In this document: in pieces, positions 44,865-55,261 of the stretch
Layout: every line of letters begins with the position of its first letter
How positions within the stretch are numbered: position 1 is the first letter of the stretch
Assembly: GCF_902712855.1 (NCBI RefSeq)
Contig: NZ_LR743507.1
Location: forward strand, 661,001-725,000
Direction of reading: 5' to 3'
DNA: 64,000 nt
DNA from: Variovorax paradoxus
GTDB lineage: Bacteria > Pseudomonadota > Gammaproteobacteria > Burkholderiales > Burkholderiaceae_C
Notes under the pieces: generated by a model
Seen by the model: only the letters and a program-made list of their open reading frames with translations
Databases searched by the model: none
Told to the model about the DNA's origin: nothing
Translations under genes and position numbers: made by a program

Positions 44865-45451
44865 CACAAGGGATGCTCGGTGTAGAAGCGCCCGCCGTGG
44901 AACAGAAGCGGCGAGGCGCCGGCGTCGTGGGTGCAGCGCTCGACCTCGCCCACGAAGATCACGTGGTCGCCTTCGTCGTAGCGGCTGCGGTTGAAGCACT
45001 CGAAGCTGGCCGCGGCTCCCGCCAGCACCGGCGCGCCGCCGATGCCTTCGGTGAAGACCACGTCGGCCCAGCGGTCGATGTTCCGGGTGGCGAAGCGCTC
45101 GGCCAGTGCCTTCTGGCTGGCGGCCAGGATGTTGACGGCGTAGTGCGAGCCGGCGCTGAGCGCGGGCATCGAGCCGGCCGCGCGCGCGAGGCTCCACAGC
45201 ACCAGCGGCGGCGCGAGCGACACCGAGTTGAAGGAGTTGGCGGTAAGGCCGACCAGCGTGCCGTCGGCCGCGCGCGCGGTGACGATAGTGACGCCGGTGG
45301 CGAACATGCCGAGCGCTTCCCGGAACTCGGCGGGCGAAAAGGAGGGCGGCTGGGCCCGTCGGGGAGTGGTCACTGGGAAAGTCTGCAAGGGCTTGGAGGG
45401 CAGAAGGCCATTTTGGCTCAGCGACCCGGGGGGCTGCTTGGCGGGGCGCAT
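44864..45451 (-). CDS. Flavin reductase-domain protein
   Basis: A split-barrel FMN-binding protein of the HpaC/flavin reductase type, which supplies reduced flavin to a monooxygenase. Characteristic segments are FATGVTIVTARA, GLTANSFNSVSLAPPLVLWSL and GDHVIFVGEVERC. Start choice is uncertain: MRPAKQPP at 45451 (195 aa) is given; MQTHCS at 45538 or a GTG at 45373 are alternatives, and the last gives the usual domain length. No partner oxygenase is adjacent. Confidence 0.83.
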   Translation of the reverse strand: MRPAKQPPGSLSQNGLLPSKPLQTFPVTTPRRAQPPSFSPAEFREALGMFATGVTIVTARAADGTLVGLTANSFNSVSLAPPLVLWSLARAAGSMPALSAGSHYAVNILAASQKALAERFATRNIDRWADVVFTEGIGGAPVLAGAAASFECFNRSRYDEGDHVIFVGEVERCTHDAGASPLLFHGGRFYTEHPL

Positions 45452-45606
45452 CAACTCGGTCACCAGCCGGGAATAGGCGGTGGCCGCAAGTGAGAGGGTA
45501 CGTCCTGCGAGGGTCACCAGGCTGCAATGTGTCTGCATGGGCCCGAGGCCGGCCGCCGGGTGGGTGGCCCTTTCGAGCCAATGTTCCCGGTGGTCGAGCC
45601 CCAGGC

Positions 45607-46836
45607 TCAGCCGAAGAACCAGTAGCAGACCATGATGGCCGCGACCACGCCGGCCAGTTCGGCCAGCAGCGCGCAGGCCACCGCGTGCCGCGCACGCTGG
45701 ATGCCGACCGCGCCGAAGTACACGGCCAGCACGTAGAAGGTGGTCTCGGTGCTGCCCTGGATGGTGGCGGCCACCAGCGCGGGGAAGCTGTCGACGCCCT
45801 GGCTCTTCATGGTCTCGATGAGCATGGCGCGTGCCGCGCTGCCCGAGAACGGCTTGACCAGCGCGGTGGGCATGGCGTCGACGAAACGTGCGTCGAAACC
45901 GCCGGCGTTCACCAGCCAGCGCAGGCCGTCGAGCACGAACTCGAGCGCGCCCGAAGCCCGCAGCACGCCGACGGCGCAGAGCATGGCGACCAGGTAGGGC
46001 AGCAGGTTCTTCGCGATGTCGAAGCCTTCCTTCGCGCCTTCGATGAAGCACTCGTAGACCTTGATGCGCCTGATGGCGCCCGCCAGCAGGAACATGATGA
46101 TCACGCCGAACAGCGTGAGGTTGCCCAGCAGCGACGACAGCGACGCAATGGCGGCGGCGGACAGCGTGCCAAGCAGCGCCATGAAGCCGCCCAGCAGCAG
46201 CGCGCCGGGCACGAGGTAGGCCAGTACCACCGGGTCCCACAGCCGCAGGCGCTGCGCCACGGCCACCGACAGCAGCCCCACCAGCGTCGAGGCGCTGGTG
46301 GCCAGCAGGATCGGCAGGAACACCAGCGTCGGGTCGCCGGCGCCCTGTTGCGCGCGGTACATGAAGATGGTGACGGGCAGCAACGTCAGCGACGAAGCGT
46401 TAAGCACCAGGAACAGGATCTGCGCGTTCGTGGCCGTCACCGGGTCGGGATTGAGCCGCTGCAATTCGCGCATCGCCTTGAGGCCGATCGGCGTGGCGGC
46501 GTTGTCCAGCCCGAGCGCGTTGGCCGCGAAGTTCATCGTGATGAGACCGAGTGCCGGATGTCCCGCAGGCACGCCGGGCATCAGGCGGCGAAAGAGCGGC
46601 CCCAGCAGCCGCGCGAGCCAGCCCACCAGCCCCGCCGCCTCGGCGATGCGCAGGAAGCCGAGCCACAGCGTGAGCGTGCCGAACAGCAGCACCATCACCT
46701 CGACCGCGAGCCGTGCCATCGCGAACAGGCTCTCGACCAGCGCGGCGAACACGGTGGGGTCGCCCCCGACGAGCCATCGTCCCAGCGCCGCGAGCGCCGC
46801 CATCCCGAAGAAACCCAGCCACAAGCCGTTGAGCAC
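45607..46836 (-). CDS. Nucleoside-recognition (SpmA-SpmB fusion-type) membrane protein
   Basis: A 409-aa integral membrane protein containing two Gate/nucleoside-recognition domains, equivalent to spore maturation proteins A and B fused in one chain. Segments ITMNFAANALGLDNAATPIG and GSTETTFYVLAVYFGAVG are conserved in the two halves. Non-sporulating bacteria carry this fusion; its function there is unclear. It is divergent from the phospholipase D-like lipoprotein gene. Confidence 0.88.
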   Translation of the reverse strand: MLNGLWLGFFGMAALAALGRWLVGGDPTVFAALVESLFAMARLAVEVMVLLFGTLTLWLGFLRIAEAAGLVGWLARLLGPLFRRLMPGVPAGHPALGLITMNFAANALGLDNAATPIGLKAMRELQRLNPDPVTATNAQILFLVLNASSLTLLPVTIFMYRAQQGAGDPTLVFLPILLATSASTLVGLLSVAVAQRLRLWDPVVLAYLVPGALLLGGFMALLGTLSAAAIASLSSLLGNLTLFGVIIMFLLAGAIRRIKVYECFIEGAKEGFDIAKNLLPYLVAMLCAVGVLRASGALEFVLDGLRWLVNAGGFDARFVDAMPTALVKPFSGSAARAMLIETMKSQGVDSFPALVAATIQGSTETTFYVLAVYFGAVGIQRARHAVACALLAELAGVVAAIMVCYWFFG

Positions 46837-46907
46837 GCGTCTTTTCCTTTTTTTGCGGCCCGATCATAGGCCGCCATTCCGGGCCGCCGCGAGCTAAAGT
46901 GCGGCCC

Positions 46908-48491
46908 ATGCCTGCCGCCACCATCCGCCGATTCGCCGCCCTGGCACTGGGCGCGGCTGCGCTCTGGCTGGCCGGCTGCGCAAGCCTTCCGCCGCCCAGG
47001 CCGATGCCGGTGGTCACGGCGCTTTCCGCCGCTGACGTGTCGCAGACGGAGCTGGCGCAGCTCGCGGCTAAGGGCACGCCGGGCGGCTCCACGGCGCTGT
47101 CGGGCTTCCGGCTGCTGCCGGAGGCGGCCTTCGCGTTCGACGCGCGCATCTCGCTTGCGCGGCACGCCGAGAAGTCGCTCGACGTGCAGTACTACCTGAT
47201 CCAGAAGGACGACGTCGGCCTGCTGTTCCTGAAGGAACTGCGCGAGGCCGCCGCGCGCGGCGTGCGCGTGCGGCTGCTGGTGGACGATCTCTACACCGGC
47301 GGCGAGGACGAGGTGTTCAGCACGCTGTCGGCGTTCCCGAACATCGAGGTGCGCCTGTTCAATCCGCTGCCCTCGCGCGCCAGTTCGCTGTCGGCGCGGC
47401 TGCTGTTCTCGCTGACCGACTTCGGCCGCATCAACCACCGCATGCACAACAAGCTGCTGGTGGCCGACAACAGCTTCGCGGTATCGGGCGGGCGCAACAT
47501 CGCCAACGAGTACTTCATGCGCAGCACCGCGGCGAACTTCATCGACATGGACGTGTTGTCCAGCGGCCCGGTGGTGCGCGAGATGTCCGAAGGCTTCGAC
47601 CGCTACTGGAACAGCGAGCATGTGCGCCCCATCGAACAGGTCGCGCCGCAGCGCCTGCCGGTGGAGGAGGCTCAGAAGCGTTTCGACGCCATTGCGCGCA
47701 CGGCGGTGCCCGACGTGGCCATGCACCAGCGCGACGTGCTCAACAAGCCGCCGGTGGGGCAGGAGCTCATCACCGGCAACGTGGAGCGCTACTGGGCGCC
47801 GTCCACGCTGTTCGTGGACTCGCCCGAGAAGATCACGCGCAAGCCCGACGCCGCCTACGAAGGCAGCGTGACGGAAGGCGCGCTGAACGTCATCAACTCG
47901 GCCAGGCGCGAGGTGAAGATCGGCTCGCCGTACTTCATTCCGGGCGCGCGCGGCATGGCGATGATGAAGAAGGCGATCGAGAACGGCGGGCGCATCACGG
48001 TGGTCACCAATTCGCTGGGCGCCACCGACGAGCCGCTGGCCTATGCGGGCTACGAGCGCTACCGCGCCGACATGCTGAAGATCGGCGTCACCATCTACGA
48101 GATCGCGCCCACGCTCACCGGGCGCTCGGGCCGCTTCGGCGACTTCGGCAAGTCGATCAGCCGCCTGCACGCCAAGCTGGCGGTGATCGACGACGACCGC
48201 TTCTTCGTCGGTTCGATGAACCTCGACCACCGCTCGGCCGCGGTCAACACCGAGATGGGGCTGGTCATCGACAGCCCCGAACTGGTGAAAGACTACGACA
48301 AGCTGATGGCCGGCGACCGCGTCAACCTCGGCTACCGGCTGCGGCTGGGGCCCGACGGGCGGCGCGTGCAGTGGCTCGAATACGACGACGCCGGCGGCGA
48401 CATCGTCCACGAGGACGAGCCCGGCGAGTTCCTCTGGCTGCGCTTCAAGAACTGGCTGCTGCTGCCCATCGTGGGCGAGGAACTGTTGTAG
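46908..48491 (+). CDS. Phospholipase D-like lipoprotein (two HKD motifs)
   Basis: A 527-aa protein. A lipoprotein signal (LWLAGC lipobox) precedes two HKD domains: HNKLLVADNSFAVSGGRN (first half) and HAKLAVIDDDRFFVGSMN (second half). The family includes cardiolipin synthase-like and periplasmic phospholipase D enzymes, which transfer or hydrolyse phosphatidyl groups in the envelope. The start at 46908 (MPAATIRR) is chosen over one three codons upstream. Both halves are intact, so it should be active. Confidence 0.9.
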   Translation: MPAATIRRFAALALGAAALWLAGCASLPPPRPMPVVTALSAADVSQTELAQLAAKGTPGGSTALSGFRLLPEAAFAFDARISLARHAEKSLDVQYYLIQKDDVGLLFLKELREAAARGVRVRLLVDDLYTGGEDEVFSTLSAFPNIEVRLFNPLPSRASSLSARLLFSLTDFGRINHRMHNKLLVADNSFAVSGGRNIANEYFMRSTAANFIDMDVLSSGPVVREMSEGFDRYWNSEHVRPIEQVAPQRLPVEEAQKRFDAIARTAVPDVAMHQRDVLNKPPVGQELITGNVERYWAPSTLFVDSPEKITRKPDAAYEGSVTEGALNVINSARREVKIGSPYFIPGARGMAMMKKAIENGGRITVVTNSLGATDEPLAYAGYERYRADMLKIGVTIYEIAPTLTGRSGRFGDFGKSISRLHAKLAVIDDDRFFVGSMNLDHRSAAVNTEMGLVIDSPELVKDYDKLMAGDRVNLGYRLRLGPDGRRVQWLEYDDAGGDIVHEDEPGEFLWLRFKNWLLLPIVGEELL

Positions 48492-48540
48492 GAAGCCTAC
48501 CGGCGAAGCTTCTTTGTCATCTCCGGAAGGGGGCGGTGCA

Positions 48541-48563
48541 TTACATTTCCAGTAGAAATGTAA
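48541..48563. promoter_or_regulatory. Perfect palindrome upstream of orphan binding-protein gene
   Basis: TTACATTTC (48541-48549) and GAAATGTAA (48555-48563) form perfect 9-bp arms with a 5-bp spacer. It is centred about 51 bp upstream of the binding-protein start, in a locally AT-rich stretch unlike its surroundings. It could be an operator or a hairpin in the leader; no T-run makes a terminator unlikely. Confidence 0.6.
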
Positions 48564-48602
48564 ACTTTTGTCACTGCCCTTGAGGCCCCTGGAGACTTCG
48601 AC

Positions 48603-49781
48603 ATGACCGTTCCCGTGCAGCGCGAGTCCATTGCTCCGCTTTCGACGATCGCACCGCTTTCCACCAGCCGTCGCCGCGCGCTGACCGGACTGGCCACCGC
48701 CGCCGCCGCCGCGGGACTGGGCTTTCCGGCCTTCGCGCAGGGCCGCGCGGTGCGCATCGGCACCACCTTCGACAACAGCAGTGTCGAGAAGGCCAACGGT
48801 CAGGGGTTGTTCCAGGGTTCGAGCGCCTTCTTCGCCGCGCTGAACAAGGCCGGCGGCATCAACGGCACCAAGGTCGAGCTCGTGATGGCCGACGACACCT
48901 TCAAGCCCGACGTGGCCAAGGCCAACGCACTGGCCTTCGAGAAGGACAGCTCGGTGCTCGCGCTGCTGCATCCGCTGGGCACGCGCCAGACGGCCGAGGT
49001 GATGGACGCCGTGCCCGGCATGGCCGTGGTCGGCCCCATCACCGGCACCATCTCGCTGCGCAAGAAGGCCTCGCCCAACACCTTCTGGGTGCGCGCCAAC
49101 TACGACCAGGAAGTCGACAAGCTCGTGAGCACCGCCGCCGTGCTGGGGCAGAGCCGCATCGGCCTCGTGCATTCGGACGACCCGCTGGGCCAGTCGGTGC
49201 TCGCGGCCTTCAAGAACGCGCTGGCCAAGGCCAAGCTCGAGCCCGCAGTGATCGCGACCACGCCCAACACCACCAGCATGGAGGTGGGCCCCGCGGCCAC
49301 CGCCATCGCCAAGGCCAAGCCGCAGGTGGTGGTGGTCGGCCTGGCGGGCACGGCGCCGGTATTCCTGAAGGCGCTGCGCGAAGCGGGCAACACCAGTTCG
49401 GCCTACGGGCTGTCGATCACGGCCAGCGCACTGGCGGCCATGGGCGACCTGGCCAAGGGCCTGGGCTTCGTGATCGTGGTGCCTTCGCCGTATTCGACCA
49501 AGTTCGAGATCGTGCGCCGCTACCAGGCCGACATGATGGCCAGCGGTGTCAAGGAGTTCTCGCTCACCAGCCTGGAAGGCTACCTGAACGCCGCCGTGCT
49601 GGCCGAGGGCATGCGCCGTGCCGGCGGCTCGCTCACGCGCGCCTCGGTGATGTCGGGGCTGGCCAGCATCGAGAACTTCGACATGGGCGGCGTGAAGATC
49701 CACTATGGCCGCACCAACCGCGAGGGCGGGCAGTTCGTGGACGTGGCGGTGATCGGCAGCCGCGGGCAGATGCTGAGCTAG
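48603..49781 (+). CDS. Orphan branched-chain-type ABC substrate-binding protein, Tat-like signal
   Basis: A 392-aa type I periplasmic binding protein (LivJ-like). The N-terminus has a twin-arginine-like segment, SRRRALTGLATAAAAAGLG, with likely cleavage after AFA. The mature domain begins VRIGTTFDNSSVEKANG, and later has GKKASPNTF-like contact loops. No permease or ATPase gene is adjacent on this strand, so it must use a transporter encoded elsewhere or act in sensing. Confidence 0.87.
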   Translation: MTVPVQRESIAPLSTIAPLSTSRRRALTGLATAAAAAGLGFPAFAQGRAVRIGTTFDNSSVEKANGQGLFQGSSAFFAALNKAGGINGTKVELVMADDTFKPDVAKANALAFEKDSSVLALLHPLGTRQTAEVMDAVPGMAVVGPITGTISLRKKASPNTFWVRANYDQEVDKLVSTAAVLGQSRIGLVHSDDPLGQSVLAAFKNALAKAKLEPAVIATTPNTTSMEVGPAATAIAKAKPQVVVVGLAGTAPVFLKALREAGNTSSAYGLSITASALAAMGDLAKGLGFVIVVPSPYSTKFEIVRRYQADMMASGVKEFSLTSLEGYLNAAVLAEGMRRAGGSLTRASVMSGLASIENFDMGGVKIHYGRTNREGGQFVDVAVIGSRGQMLS

Positions 49782-49865
49782 GCCCGCGCTCCCACGGGGA
49801 GCGCCTGCGGATACTTCGGCAAAGGCCGCGGGCCGCGGCGCGGGCGCGCCGTACATTGCACGCCC

Positions 49866-50243
49866 ATGGACCTCGACCTTTCACTGTTCGATGGCCTGCT
49901 GCTCACGGGCTTCGCGGCCTGCGCGGCGCTGGCCTTGGCCGCCTTCCTGCCGTGGCAGCGTGCCGTTTCGCAAGGCCGCGTCAGCGCGCTCGGCGCGAGC
50001 CTCGGCTACACGCTGTGGGTGGCCGCGGTGCCGCTGGCCGTGTGGTGGGGCATCCAGGCCTTCCTGGACCGCCTGCCCGCCGGCGAGCCGTCGTTCTGGA
50101 CGCACCTGGCGGACATCGGCGTGGCTTTCGCCCTCTTCGTGTGCCTGTGGGTGTCGTGGGCGGTGGCCTTCGTGCTCGCGTGCCTTGCCGCGTGGCGCTT
50201 CACCGTCTGCGCCCGTCGTTGGCGCGAGCGGTCAGCGGCCTGA
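49866..50243 (+). CDS. Small membrane protein of unknown function
   Basis: A 125-aa protein with three hydrophobic segments (about 10-30, 45-65 and 82-108) and a basic C-terminus (CARRWRERSAA). There is no recognised domain. It lies between the binding-protein gene and the convergent livF-like gene, with an 84-bp gap upstream that shows nothing clear. Confidence 0.6.
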   Translation: MDLDLSLFDGLLLTGFAACAALALAAFLPWQRAVSQGRVSALGASLGYTLWVAAVPLAVWWGIQAFLDRLPAGEPSFWTHLADIGVAFALFVCLWVSWAVAFVLACLAAWRFTVCARRWRERSAA

Positions 50244-50267
50244 ACCGCGGCGCCTCGAACAGTCGAA

Positions 50268-50982
50268 TCAGCCCGGCACATCCTCGGCGATTCCCACGCC
50301 CAGCAGCCCTTCGAGCAGCCCCTTGTCTGCCGCCAGCGCCGCGCTGGGCCCCGCGTGCACCACGGTGCCGCGCTCCAGCACGATGGCCTTGTGCGTCATC
50401 TCCAGCGCCAGCACCGGGTGCTGTTCCACCACGATCGATGCGAGCCCTTCCGATTCGCACAGCCGGCGGATCGCCACGGCCAGCTCTTCCACGATGATCG
50501 GCGCGAGGCCTTCCATCGGCTCGTCGAGCAGCAGCAGCTTCGGGTTGGTCATGAGCGCGCGGCCGATGGCCAGCATCTGTTGCTCGCCGCCCGAGAGCTG
50601 GTTGCCGTAGTTGCCGCGCCGCTCGCGCAGGCGCGGAAAGAACTGGTACACGCGCTGCAGGTTCCATGCGCCGAAGCGCGCGACGACGGTGAGGTTCTCT
50701 TCGACGGTGAGCGACGGGAACACCTCGCGCTCCTGCGGCACCCAGCCCAGTCCTGCGCGCACGCGCTGGTGCGAAGGCCGGCGCGTGATGTCCTCGCCCT
50801 GCCAGCGGATGGCGCCCTGCATCACGCGTGTGTTGCCCATGAGCGTCTCGAGCAGCGTGGTCTTGCCCACGCCGTTGCGCCCGAGAACGGCAAGGCTCTC
50901 GCCCTGCTGCAGCGAGAAGCCGAGGCGGTCGAGCACCACGGCATTGCCGTAGCCGGCGGTGACGCCGTCGAAGGCGAGGGCT

Positions 50983-50990
<8 letters not shown>
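50268..50990 (-). CDS. livF: Branched-chain-type ABC ATPase (LivF-like)
   Basis: A 240-aa ATPase of the LivF type. Walker A is GRNGVGKT (37-44), signature LSGGEQQM (132-139), Walker B LLLLDEP (152-158). It is the last gene of the Rieske/ligase operon. It overlaps the LivG-like gene by 8 bp. The substrate is inferred from the operon to be an amine or amide, not an ordinary branched-chain amino acid. Confidence 0.92.
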
Positions 50991-51746
<756 letters not shown>

Positions 51747-51750
<4 letters not shown>

Positions 51751-52712
51751 GGCGCCTTGCCTCCCGTGCGAACCAGGCGCGACAGCGCGCCCATGATGCC
51801 GCCGCGGCCCAGCATGACGGCCGCGATCAGGAAGATGCCGAGCCAGAACATCCAGTACTGCGGGTTCATGTCGGCGAACCAGTCGTGCACCAGCATGTAG
51901 ACGATGGCGCCGATCATCCCGCCGTACAAACGTCCGGTGCCCCCGAGCACGAGGATGATGAGCACCTCGGCCGAGCGGTTGAAGCCGATCGACTCGATGC
52001 CGACGAACTGCGTGGTCTGCGCCAGCAGCGCGCCCGCCACGCCGGCCACCGCCGCCGAGAAGGCGTAGGCCATGCGCAGCCGTGCTTCCACCGGCGAGCC
52101 GATGGCCGTCATGCGCTTGCGGCTGTCGTGGATGCCGCGCAGCGCCAGGCCGAAGGGGGAGCGCAGCACCAGCCGCACCAGCAGGAACATCGCGAGCACC
52201 ACGCCGAAGGCATACCCGAAGGCCGTCTTGCCGTAGAGGTCGAAGTCGAAGAGGCCGAGCACCGGTGCGATGACCACGCCCTGCAACCCGTCGGTGCCGC
52301 CGGTGATGCCCGACAGCCGGTTGGCCAGTTCGTACAGCAGCACGCACACGCCGATGGTGATCATCAGCCGCGTGAGGTCGGCACCGCGCACCACGAGGTA
52401 GCTCAGCACGTAGCCCAGCACGCCGCACACCGCAAGCGCGAACAGCAGGCCGGTGAAGGGCTCGCTCCAGCCGTACCTGGCGAGCAGGCCGGCCGCGTAG
52501 GCCCCCGCGCCGAAGAAGGCCGCATGGCCCACGGTGAGGATGCCCGCGTAGCCGAGCGCCATGTCGAGCGACACGGCGAACAGGCCGAAGATCATGACCT
52601 GGCTCATCAGCGTGAGCTTGTCGGGCAGCAGGAAGAAGCACGACGCGAGCGCGAGCCAGAAGGCGGCTTCCGCGATGCGCAGCCGCGCGGGCGAGATGGA
52701 CAGGGCTTTCAT
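51747..52712 (-). CDS. livM: Branched-chain-type ABC permease (LivM-like)
   Basis: A 321-aa inner-membrane permease with LivM features: SLDMALGYAGILTVGHAAFFGAGAY split across helix three, and RGIHDSRKRMTAIG near the coupling loop. The start at 52712 (MKALSISPARLRI) overlaps the LivH-like stop by 4 bp (ATGA). Confidence 0.92.
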
Positions 52713-53569
52713 GCGAGCCCCTTCTTCGCGACGATGCCGTTGGGCCGCACGAGCAGCATGACGATCATGAAGACGTAGATGAGAAAGGCGCCCGCCTCGG
52801 GCAGGTAGTACTTGCCGGCCACGTCGACGATGCCCACCAGCAGCGCCGCGATGAACGGACCGGTGACAGTGCCCGCGCCACCCACGCACACCACCATCAG
52901 GAAGTACACGAGGTACTTGAGCGGGAACGACGGCTCCAGCCCCAGCATGCCCAGGCTCAGCGCGCCGCCGAGGCCGGCCAGGCCGCAGCCCAGCGAGAAG
53001 GTCAGGAAGAACAGGCGCTGCACGTGGATGCCCGTGCCGCCCGCCACGCGCTGGTTGTCGACTGCCGCGCGCACCATGGCGCCGTAGCGCGTCTTGCCCA
53101 GTCCCAGCAGCAGCGCGGCCAGCACGGCCACGCCGCAGCCGATGAGGAACAGGCGATAGCGGCCCACTTCGAGGCCCAGCAGCGACACCTGGCCGTCGAG
53201 CGCCGGCGGCAGGGTGAAAGGCTGCATCGTCGGCCCGAAGAAGTAGGTGAAGACCGCGATCGACACGAACACCACGCCGATCGACAGCAGCACCTGGTCC
53301 AGCGGATGCGCGCGGTACAGCCGCCGGTAGAACACGAACTCCAGCAACGCGCCCACCAAGGCTGCCGCCACGAAGGCCGCCGCCAGCGACAGGCCGAAGC
53401 CCAGGCCGAAGCGGTTCATGAGCACGCTGGCCGCATAGCCGCCCACCATCGCGAAGCTGCCGTGCGCGAGGTTGACGAAATTCATGAGCCCCATCGTGAT
53501 GGACAGGCCCACGCCGATGAGGAACAGGAGCATGCCGTAGGCCACTCCATCGAAGATCACGATGCCCAT
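52709..53569 (-). CDS. livH: Branched-chain-type ABC permease (LivH-like)
   Basis: A 286-aa inner-membrane permease with the LivH signature near the N-terminus (GVGLSITMGLMNFVNLAHGS) and RAAVDNQRVAGGTGIHV in the coupling region. It is followed by the LivM-like gene with a 4-bp overlap and lies 52 bp after the binding-protein gene. The run of tight overlaps indicates a single transcript. Confidence 0.92.
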   Translation of the reverse strand: MGIVIFDGVAYGMLLFLIGVGLSITMGLMNFVNLAHGSFAMVGGYAASVLMNRFGLGFGLSLAAAFVAAALVGALLEFVFYRRLYRAHPLDQVLLSIGVVFVSIAVFTYFFGPTMQPFTLPPALDGQVSLLGLEVGRYRLFLIGCGVAVLAALLLGLGKTRYGAMVRAAVDNQRVAGGTGIHVQRLFFLTFSLGCGLAGLGGALSLGMLGLEPSFPLKYLVYFLMVVCVGGAGTVTGPFIAALLVGIVDVAGKYYLPEAGAFLIYVFMIVMLLVRPNGIVAKKGLA

Positions 53570-53621
53570 GAATTTCCTGCTTGCTGCGGACGTGCTGGCT
53601 GGCGGACGGAAGGCGTCCCGG

Positions 53622-54824
53622 TTACTTGGCGGCGGCGCCTTCCTTGGCCGGGTCCTTCACGCGGTCGAACTTGTCGAACTCGACGTTCACCAGCTGGCCG
53701 TTCACGCGCTCGGTCTTGCGGATGTACACGGTCTGCACGATGTCGCGGGTGGCCGGGTCGATCTCCACGGGGCCGCGCGGGCTCTCGAAGCTCAGGCCCT
53801 TGAGCGCGTCCATGAACTTGTCGCCGGCGATGTCGCCCTTGGTCTTGGCCAGCGCCAGGTCGATGGCGGCCATCGCGTCGTAGGCGGTCACGGCGAAGTA
53901 GCTCGGGCGCAGCTTGGTGCCGTTGTCGGCGGCGAAGTCCTTCACGAACTTTTGGTTCTTCGGCGAGGGGTGCGCGAACGAGTAGTGGTGGCTCGTGACC
54001 AGACCCAGCGCCACGTCGCCGGTGGCGTCGAGGTAGCTGTCGTCGGTGGCTTCGCCGGTGGCGTACAGCTTGATGCCGGCCTGCTCCATGCCGCGCTCCT
54101 TCCACACCTTCAGGAAGGCCGGCGGCATCACGCCCGAGGGAAAGAAGAAGAACACGGCCTGGGGCTTGGCGTCCTTGATGCGCTGCACGTAGGCCGAGAA
54201 GTCGGGGTTGTTCATCGGCGTGCGCACCTCGCCCGACACCTTGCCGCCGCCGGCGGTAAAGGTCTTCTTGAAGGCGGTCTCGGCATCGACGCCCGAGGCG
54301 TAGTCGGCCACCACGGTGTAGGCGTCCTTGATGCCTTCCTTGAGCATGTAGCGCGCCATCGGATCGGTGACCTGCTGCACGGTGAACGACAGCCGCGCCA
54401 CGTAGGGCGAGCTGGTGGTGATGGCCGAGGAGGCCGCGTTCATCACGATGGTTGGGATCTTGGCCTGCGTGGCAATGGCGCCCACGGCGTAGGCGTTGGG
54501 GCTGAAGTCCAGGCCGGTGAGCACGCTCACCTTGTCGCGCACGATCAGCTCCTGCGCGATGCGCTTGGCGGCGTCGGGCGCGGGGCCGCCGGTGTCCTTC
54601 TTGACGATCTCGACGGTGCGCCCGCCCACCTTGCCGCCGTGCTCCTTCAGGTACAGCGCGATGCCGGCGTCGAACTGGCGGCCGTAGTCGGCGTAGGGGC
54701 CCGAGTAGGTGGCAATGAGGCCGATGCGCAGCGGCTCGTCGGCGGCCTGGGCCGTGGCGCCCAGCAGGCCGAAGCCGGCCAGCATCAGGGTCGAGAGAAC
54801 GGTTCTCTTGGTCATCGTCGTCAT
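53622..54824 (-). CDS. Branched-chain-type ABC substrate-binding protein of the Rieske/ligase operon
   Basis: A 400-aa type I periplasmic binding protein with a Sec signal (TVLSTLMLAGFGLLGATAQA, cut before ADEPL). The mature part begins LRIGLIATYSGPYADYG, typical of receptors for amino acids, amides or aromatic acids. It has AAAGGCG upstream of the start. It delivers ligand to the Liv-type transporter encoded downstream; the ligand is presumably the substrate of the operon's ligase and oxygenase. Confidence 0.9.
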   Translation of the reverse strand: MTTMTKRTVLSTLMLAGFGLLGATAQAADEPLRIGLIATYSGPYADYGRQFDAGIALYLKEHGGKVGGRTVEIVKKDTGGPAPDAAKRIAQELIVRDKVSVLTGLDFSPNAYAVGAIATQAKIPTIVMNAASSAITTSSPYVARLSFTVQQVTDPMARYMLKEGIKDAYTVVADYASGVDAETAFKKTFTAGGGKVSGEVRTPMNNPDFSAYVQRIKDAKPQAVFFFFPSGVMPPAFLKVWKERGMEQAGIKLYATGEATDDSYLDATGDVALGLVTSHHYSFAHPSPKNQKFVKDFAADNGTKLRPSYFAVTAYDAMAAIDLALAKTKGDIAGDKFMDALKGLSFESPRGPVEIDPATRDIVQTVYIRKTERVNGQLVNVEFDKFDRVKDPAKEGAAAK

Positions 54825-54852
54825 GGGAAAACGCCTTTCAGGTGGAATGGAT

Positions 54853-54868
54853 GCGCCCCTTCGGGCGC
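54853..54868. repeat. Hairpin between ferredoxin and binding-protein genes
   Basis: Perfect 6-bp arms (GCGCCC and GGGCGC) close a 4-nt loop. It sits in the 96-bp gap between the ferredoxin gene and the binding-protein gene. It could protect the transcript or adjust the level of the transporter genes; no T-run follows. Confidence 0.4.
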
Positions 54869-54920
54869 CGCTGTCGTGTAACCGGATGCGCGAGGCGGGC
54901 GATGATGCCCGACGCGCGCT

Positions 54921-55244
54921 TCAAACCTGTGTATCGGGCACGCGCACCGTGAGGCCATCGAAGGCCGCGGTGACGGTGAGCTGGCAGCTCAGGCGCGAGC
55001 CAGGCCGGCGTTCGGACGCCACGGCGTCGAGCAATGCGCTCTCCATGTCGTCGGGCGGCGGCAGCAGGCCGATGAACGCGTCGTCGACGTAGACGTGGCA
55101 GGTGGCGCAGGAGCAGCAGCCGCCGCATTCGGCGTCGATGCCGCGCACGTTGCCGCGGATGGCGGTCTCCATCACGCTGGCGCCGGCCTTGGCGTCGACG
55201 TCGCGCGTGGTGCCGTCCTTGAGGATGTAGTGGATCGTGGGCAT
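54921..55244 (-). CDS. Adrenodoxin-type [2Fe-2S] ferredoxin
   Basis: A 107-aa electron carrier. Cluster cysteines are Cys40, Cys46, Cys49 and Cys87 (C-x5-C-x2-C spacing plus a distal one in LSCQL), the adrenodoxin/putidaredoxin pattern. The start at 55244 follows the third copy of the intercistronic repeat. It is a natural electron donor for the Rieske oxygenase encoded two genes upstream. No ferredoxin reductase gene lies in the window. Confidence 0.92.
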   Translation of the reverse strand: MPTIHYILKDGTTRDVDAKAGASVMETAIRGNVRGIDAECGGCCSCATCHVYVDDAFIGLLPPPDDMESALLDAVASERRPGSRLSCQLTVTAAFDGLTVRVPDTQV

Positions 55245-55261
55245 TGAATGTTTTTTCTTCA

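Noticed and set aside
46695..49856. 1053-aa minus-strand frame over the phospholipase D-like and binding-protein genes
   Set aside because: Shadow frame. The plus-strand genes carry HKD and binding-protein motifs, while this frame has none.
49866..50243. Linking the small membrane protein to the Liv-type transporter
   Set aside because: It is on the opposite strand and converges with the operon end, so no operon link exists.
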